Notes under the pieces: model-generated
What the model was told of the DNA's origin: nothing
The model's database searches: none
What the model saw: the letters and a program-made list of their open reading frames with translations, nothing else
Made by a program: the position numbers and the translations under genes
Assembly (NCBI RefSeq): GCF_001942305.1
Contig: NZ_MKKE01000037.1
Coordinates: 1 to 39,480, forward strand
Source: Saccharomonospora sp. CUA-673
GTDB lineage: Bacteria; Actinomycetota; Actinomycetes; Mycobacteriales; Pseudonocardiaceae
Direction of reading: 5' to 3'
Length of the DNA: 39,480 bases
Shown here: positions 36,401 through 39,480 of the stretch, piece after piece
Layout: each line of letters starts with the position of its first letter
How positions within the stretch are numbered: the stretch's first letter is position 1

Positions 36401-37245
36401 CTACTCGCCCTCGGTGGGCTCGGTGTCGTTCGTGTCGTTCGTGTCGTCGGGGGGAGTGGCGGCCGTGCTGGAGGCCTCGACCGGCTCGTTGTGCCCGGTC
36501 AGGCCGAGCTCGACCAGCACGGCGCCCTCGTTCGGCGTCCGCGGCGGCACCTGAAGCCACACGCGCAACAGGGTGCGTTCGGCGGCGTCCTCGCTGTCGG
36601 TGACCCAGAACTTGGCGGCCACGTCGTCCGGGATGCCGGGCAGCAGCTGCGACATCTGCTCCTGCGGGATGTTCGCGCTGACCCGCCAGGCCGGGACGCC
36701 GTCGATGTCCTCGCGGCTCTCGGTGTCGAGGTCGGTGGCGTCGCCGAGCAGGGTGCGCAGCCCGCCGTCGGGGGCGAGCAGGCTCGCGGGCGTGAAGTGG
36801 TCGGGCAGGGTCTGGGTCGTCGTCTCGTCGTCGGAGTCGGTGAGCGTGACGACCGGGTCACCGGCGGGGCTGCCGGGGCTGCCGCCGCTGTTGCCGTTGC
36901 TGTCGCCGGGGCTGCGGGGGCCACCGGGGCTGCCGGGGTTCTCCTCGGGCTTGTCGCCGATCTCGAACTCGTACTGCACGCGTTCGGTGGGCAGCTGCAG
37001 GTCGACGTCGCCGAACGCCCAGCCGTCCCGGGTCGCCGAGCCTGGAGGGAGCGGATGGGGAAGCCCTCGAGCGCGCCCTGGGTGCGCAGGTCGAACTCGA
37101 CGCTGGTCAGCTCGCGCAGCGCCTGGGAGGCGTCCTCGACCAGCGCCGCGCCGGACGGTTCGGGGTCCGGCTCCTGCGGCTCAGAGGTGCAGCCCGCGGT
37201 GAGCGCGACTACCGATGCCGTGACGACCACAATCCGCCGGAACAT
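36401..37245 (-). CDS. LppX/LprAFG-type lipoprotein with Gly/Pro/Ser-rich insert (frameshifted near 37041)
   Basis: About 281 residues after correction. The signal peptide MFRRIVVVTASVVALTAGC ends in a clear lipobox. The following ALVEDASQALRELTSVEFDLRTQGALEGFPIRSL is the start of an LppX_LprAFG domain, a family that carries lipids or lipoglycans across the mycobacterial cell envelope. One G near 37041 (CAGGCTCG to CAGGGCTCG) restores ATRDGWAFGDVDLQLP and joins the C-terminal half. An unusual insert of about 27 residues (NPGSPGGPRSPG... SPAG) interrupts the domain. A Thr/Asp-rich tail ends the protein. It is convergent with the peptidase gene. Confidence 0.85.
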
Positions 37246-37323
37246 GGCCCAGAAGGTACTGGTGCGGTGCGACGGCCCGTGCAGGGCGCCGCACCGAGCG
37301 AGGGCCCGGCCACAGAGATCAGC

Positions 37324-37694
37324 GTTCGCCAGCTGGCACGAACATCACCGACCCGCGCGGGAAGCCTTGGCCGACCGGCCGCGCCTGATCGCGCATGCCG
37401 CCGTCGAGGCGTACTCGGTGCTGACCCGCCTGCCGCCGCCGCATCGCGCCCAGCCGTCGATCGTGCACACCTTCATCACCGAGCGGTTCCCCGAACCGTT
37501 CGGTGACGCTGTCCGAGACCGGGTACCAGGAATTGCTGGCCACGGTGGCGGCGGGACAGATCCTCGGCGGTCCCGCCTACGACACGCTCATCGCGTTCAC
37601 CGCAGCGGAGCACGAGGTCACCCTGCTCAGCCTCGACCAGCGAGCCACGACCACCTATGAGGCCGTGGGGGCGACCGTCGCGCAGCTGGGGTGA
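37324..37694 (+). pseudogene. Degraded VapC-like PIN-domain toxin
   Basis: Two frames together give a PIN-domain sequence: FASWHEHHRPAREALADRPRLIAHAAVEAYSVLTRLPPPHR through FITERFPEPF, then from about 37510 in another frame LSETGYQELLATVAAGQILGGPAYDTLIAFTAAEHEVTLLSLDQRA. The N-terminal strand with the first catalytic aspartate is missing and no antitoxin gene lies upstream. Unlike the other shifts in the window, joining these frames needs removal of a base or addition of two. I therefore call this a true remnant. Confidence 0.7.
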
Positions 37695-37802
37695 GGTGTT
37701 GCGGTCCGTTCGGCGTGCCGAGCGACCGGTTCAGCGGAACGTGCGGCGACACGCGCCCTCCCCGAAACACGGCGTTAACACGTTCCGCATAGGGTCGCCC
37801 AC

Positions 37803-39145
37803 ATGGATCGTCAGCAGGAGTTCGTGCTGCGCACACTCGAGGAACGCGACATTCGCTTCGTGCGGCTCTGGTTCACCGATGTGCTCGGCTATCTGAAGTC
37901 GGTGGCCATCGCTCCGGCGGAGCTCGAGGGCGCGTTCTCCGAGGGCATCGGCTTCGACGGCTCGGCGATCGAGGGCTTCGCCCGGGTCTACGAGTCCGAC
38001 ATGGTCGCCAAGCCCGACCCGTCGACGTTCCAGGTCCTGCCGTGGGAACAGCCTGAGGGCGGGCACTACTCGGCGCGGATGTTCTGCGACATCGCGATGC
38101 CCGACGGGTCGCCGTCGTGGGCCGACCCCCGGCACGTCCTGCGCCGGCAGCTGTCGAAGGCCGGTGAGGCCGGGTTCACCTGCTACGTCCACCCGGAGAT
38201 CGAGTTCTACCTGCTCGACGGTCTGCCCGAGGACGGGCGCGAACCGACCCCGGCGGACAACGGCGGCTACTTCGACCAGGCCAGCCACGCCACGGCCACA
38301 CACTTCCGCCGGCACGCCATCGAGGCGCTCGAGGCGATGGGCATCTCCGTCGAGTTCAGCCACCACGAGGGCGCGCCCGGTCAGCAGGAGATCGACCTGC
38401 GCTACGCCGACGCGCTGACGATGGCCGACAACGTGATGACGTTCCGCTACGTCGTCAAGGAGGTCGCGCTCACCCAGGCGTCCGGGCCACGTTCATGCCC
38501 AAGCCGTTCACCCGGTACCCGGGTTCGGGCATGCACACCCACGTCTCTCTGTTCGAGGGCGACCGCAACGCCTTCTACGACCCCGAGGACCCGTACGAGC
38601 TCTCGGAGACGGGCAAGGCGTTCGTCGCCGGCCTGCTCCACCACGCGCGGGAGATCTCGGCGGTCACGAACCAGTGGGTCAACTCGTACAAGCGGCTGAT
38701 CGTCGGCGGCGAGGCCCCGACGACCGTGTCGTGGGGGCGGGCGAACCGCTCCGCGCTCGTGCGGGTGCCGATGTACTCGCCGGGCAAGGCGTCGTCGCGG
38801 CGGGTGGAGATCCGCACGCTCGACTCGGCGTGCAACCCGTACCTGGCGTACTCGGTGATCCTCGCGGCCGGACTGCGCGGCATCGAGAAGGGCTACGAGC
38901 TGCCGCCCGCGGCCGAGGACGACATCTGGGCGTTGTCCGAGACCGAGCGCAAGGCCGCCGGATACAAGCAGCTTCCGCAGAACCTCGGTGAGGCGCTCAC
39001 CGAGATGGAGAACTCGGAGCTGCTGCCCGAGGCGTTGGGCGAGCACGTCTTCGACTTCTTCCTGCGGAACAAGCGGACCGAGTGGAACGGGTACCGCAGC
39101 GAGGTCACGCCTTACGAGCTTCGGACGCTGCTTCCGGTCCTCTGA
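37803..39145 (+). CDS. glnA2: Glutamine synthetase, GlnA2 type (frameshifted near 38478)
   Basis: About 447 residues after correction, very similar to the M. tuberculosis GlnA2 sequence as I recall it, beginning MDRQQEFVLRTLEERDIRFVRLWFTDVLGYLKSVAI. Metal- and substrate-binding segments are present: FDGSAIEGFARV, HPEIEFYLLDG, HHEGAPGQQEIDLR, HTHVSLFEG, NSYKRLIVGGEAP and EIRTLDSACNPYL. The usual adenylylation tyrosine loop of GlnA1 was not identified. The frame breaks at 38478 (CAGGCGTCC, expected CAGGGCGTCC), which restores QGVRATFMPKPF. ATG 37803 is the start. GlnA2-type enzymes are often dispensable relatives of GlnA1, some with other gamma-glutamyl substrates. Confidence 0.93.
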
Positions 39146-39167
39146 CCTGCGGGTTCGCCATAAGGTG

Positions 39168-39188
39168 ACCCCCCTGTTTCAGGGGGGT
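39168..39188 (+). terminator. Hairpin after glnA2
   Basis: ACCCCCCTG (39168-39176), TTT, and CAGGGGGGT (39180-39188) form a perfect 9-bp stem with a three-base loop, 22 bases after the glnA2 stop. There is no T-tract, but the compact GC-rich stem is typical of actinobacterial terminators and would insulate the rRNA promoter from read-through. Confidence 0.7.
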
Positions 39189-39244
39189 ACGCGGACGTGT
39201 AATCTTCTCTTCGTCGCCAAGGAGCGGCCGGGACGAGGCGGAGG

Positions 39245-39273
39245 TTGACTCCGCGAGACGGACCGGGTAAAGT
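39245..39273 (+). promoter_or_regulatory. Strong housekeeping-type promoter of the rRNA operon
   Basis: TTGACT (39245-39250) and TAAAGT (39268-39273) are separated by exactly 17 bases, close to the vegetative sigma consensus and far better than any other candidate in the window. Transcription would start near 39280. A small GGCCC/GGGCC hairpin (39282-39297) follows immediately. Confidence 0.85.
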
Positions 39274-39279
39274 TCCTGG

Positions 39280-39480
39280 TCGGCCCTCAAGCGGGCCACA
39301 ACCCAGAACGACTCCTCCTCGAGAAACTTTCGTCGAGACTTGTCGCCTGCGGTTGATGGCGCTTCGAGGTCGATGGTGACTACCAACTGCGTGTTGTTTG
39401 AGAACTCAACAGTGTGTTTGTGAGCTTTGTTTGTTGTTTTTGCCCTGATTTTGGGTTTTAGAGCTAGCGATCATGGCCAT
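39280..39480 (+). other. rRNA operon leader (16S gene would begin beyond the window)
   Basis: The region between the promoter and the window end has the look of an actinobacterial rRNA leader: no gene, a drop in GC, and T-rich stretches (for example TTTGTTTGTTGTTTTTG near 39425). An antitermination box is present at 39392-39406. The characteristic 16S start (GAGAGTTTGATC) is not reached, so the identity rests on the promoter strength and leader motifs. Confidence 0.75.
39392..39406 (+). promoter_or_regulatory. boxA-like antitermination site
   Basis: TGTTGTTTGAGAACT differs at only two positions from the Gram-positive rRNA boxA form TGTTCTTTGAAAACT, and the following CAACAGTGTG is characteristic of actinobacterial rRNA leaders. 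It would load NusB/S10 for antitermination and processing of the rRNA transcript. Confidence 0.7.

Noticed and set aside
37760..37802. GlnR binding site upstream of glnA2
   Set aside because: GAAAC at 37764-37768 followed by TTAAC has roughly the right spacing for one half, but the second half-site is absent.
38495..39145. Separate short glutamine synthetase gene
   Set aside because: It is the C-terminal half of glnA2 displaced by a one-base shift at 38478; neither half would be functional alone.

Overview
The window is about 39.5 kb of very GC-rich DNA with GTG and TTG starts, many 4-base gene overlaps and strong actinobacterial gene content: a GlnA2-type glutamine synthetase, SecA2, a Hip1/CaeA-like lipoprotein peptidase, PanB, an RNase HI-histidine phosphatase fusion, CobD and SURF1. 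The gene set recalls the Mycobacterium tuberculosis Rv2220-Rv2236 neighbourhood from memory, with several insertions. A Pseudonocardiales-type actinomycete (the Saccharomonospora/Amycolatopsis kind) is the most likely source, but the genus is an inference.

Layout. 1-3820: a dispersed repeat, then an M16 peptidase pair and nudC. 4007-4942: cobD. 5014-6811: two paralogous secreted peptidoglycan-binding/M15 peptidases on the minus strand. 6980-9429: a minus-strand operon of a low-molecular-weight phosphatase, a fructosamine-kinase homologue and SURF1. 9520-12247: a tightly overlapping plus-strand operon of a Nif3-like protein, a coiled-coil zinc-ribbon protein and RNase HI/histidine phosphatase, followed by RNase P RNA. 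12666-16417: an accessory-looking patch with a DUF222/HNH gene whose stop lies inside the rnpB 3' end, a 141-bp interrupted palindrome, and three arrays of a 21-bp tandem repeat that bracket a TauE/SafE transporter and a SnoaL-like gene. 16418-25253: a plus-strand operon resembling a type IV secretion channel (small pilin-like protein, VirB3-like protein, VirB4-like ATPase, VirB6-like membrane protein, VirB8-like protein, NlpC/P60 hydrolase, Pro-rich partner), with no relaxase or coupling protein visible. A MinD-like ATPase lies convergent to it. 26317-32108: corrinoid-binding protein, second copy of the dispersed repeat, panB, a DUF998-like protein, ogt, a YqeB-like protein and nadE. 32174-39145: secA2 divergent from a lipoprotein peptidase, an LppX-like lipoprotein, a degraded vapC and glnA2. 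39146-39480: hairpin, strong promoter and leader of an rRNA operon whose 16S gene would begin just outside the window.

Eleven genes, among them glnA2 and the VirB4-like gene, are interrupted by single-base frameshifts. Almost all are repaired by adding one G on the coding strand, usually at a codon boundary that reads NNG|GNN. This looks much more like base loss in the sequence than real gene decay, so I annotate those genes as single CDSs with the shift noted.
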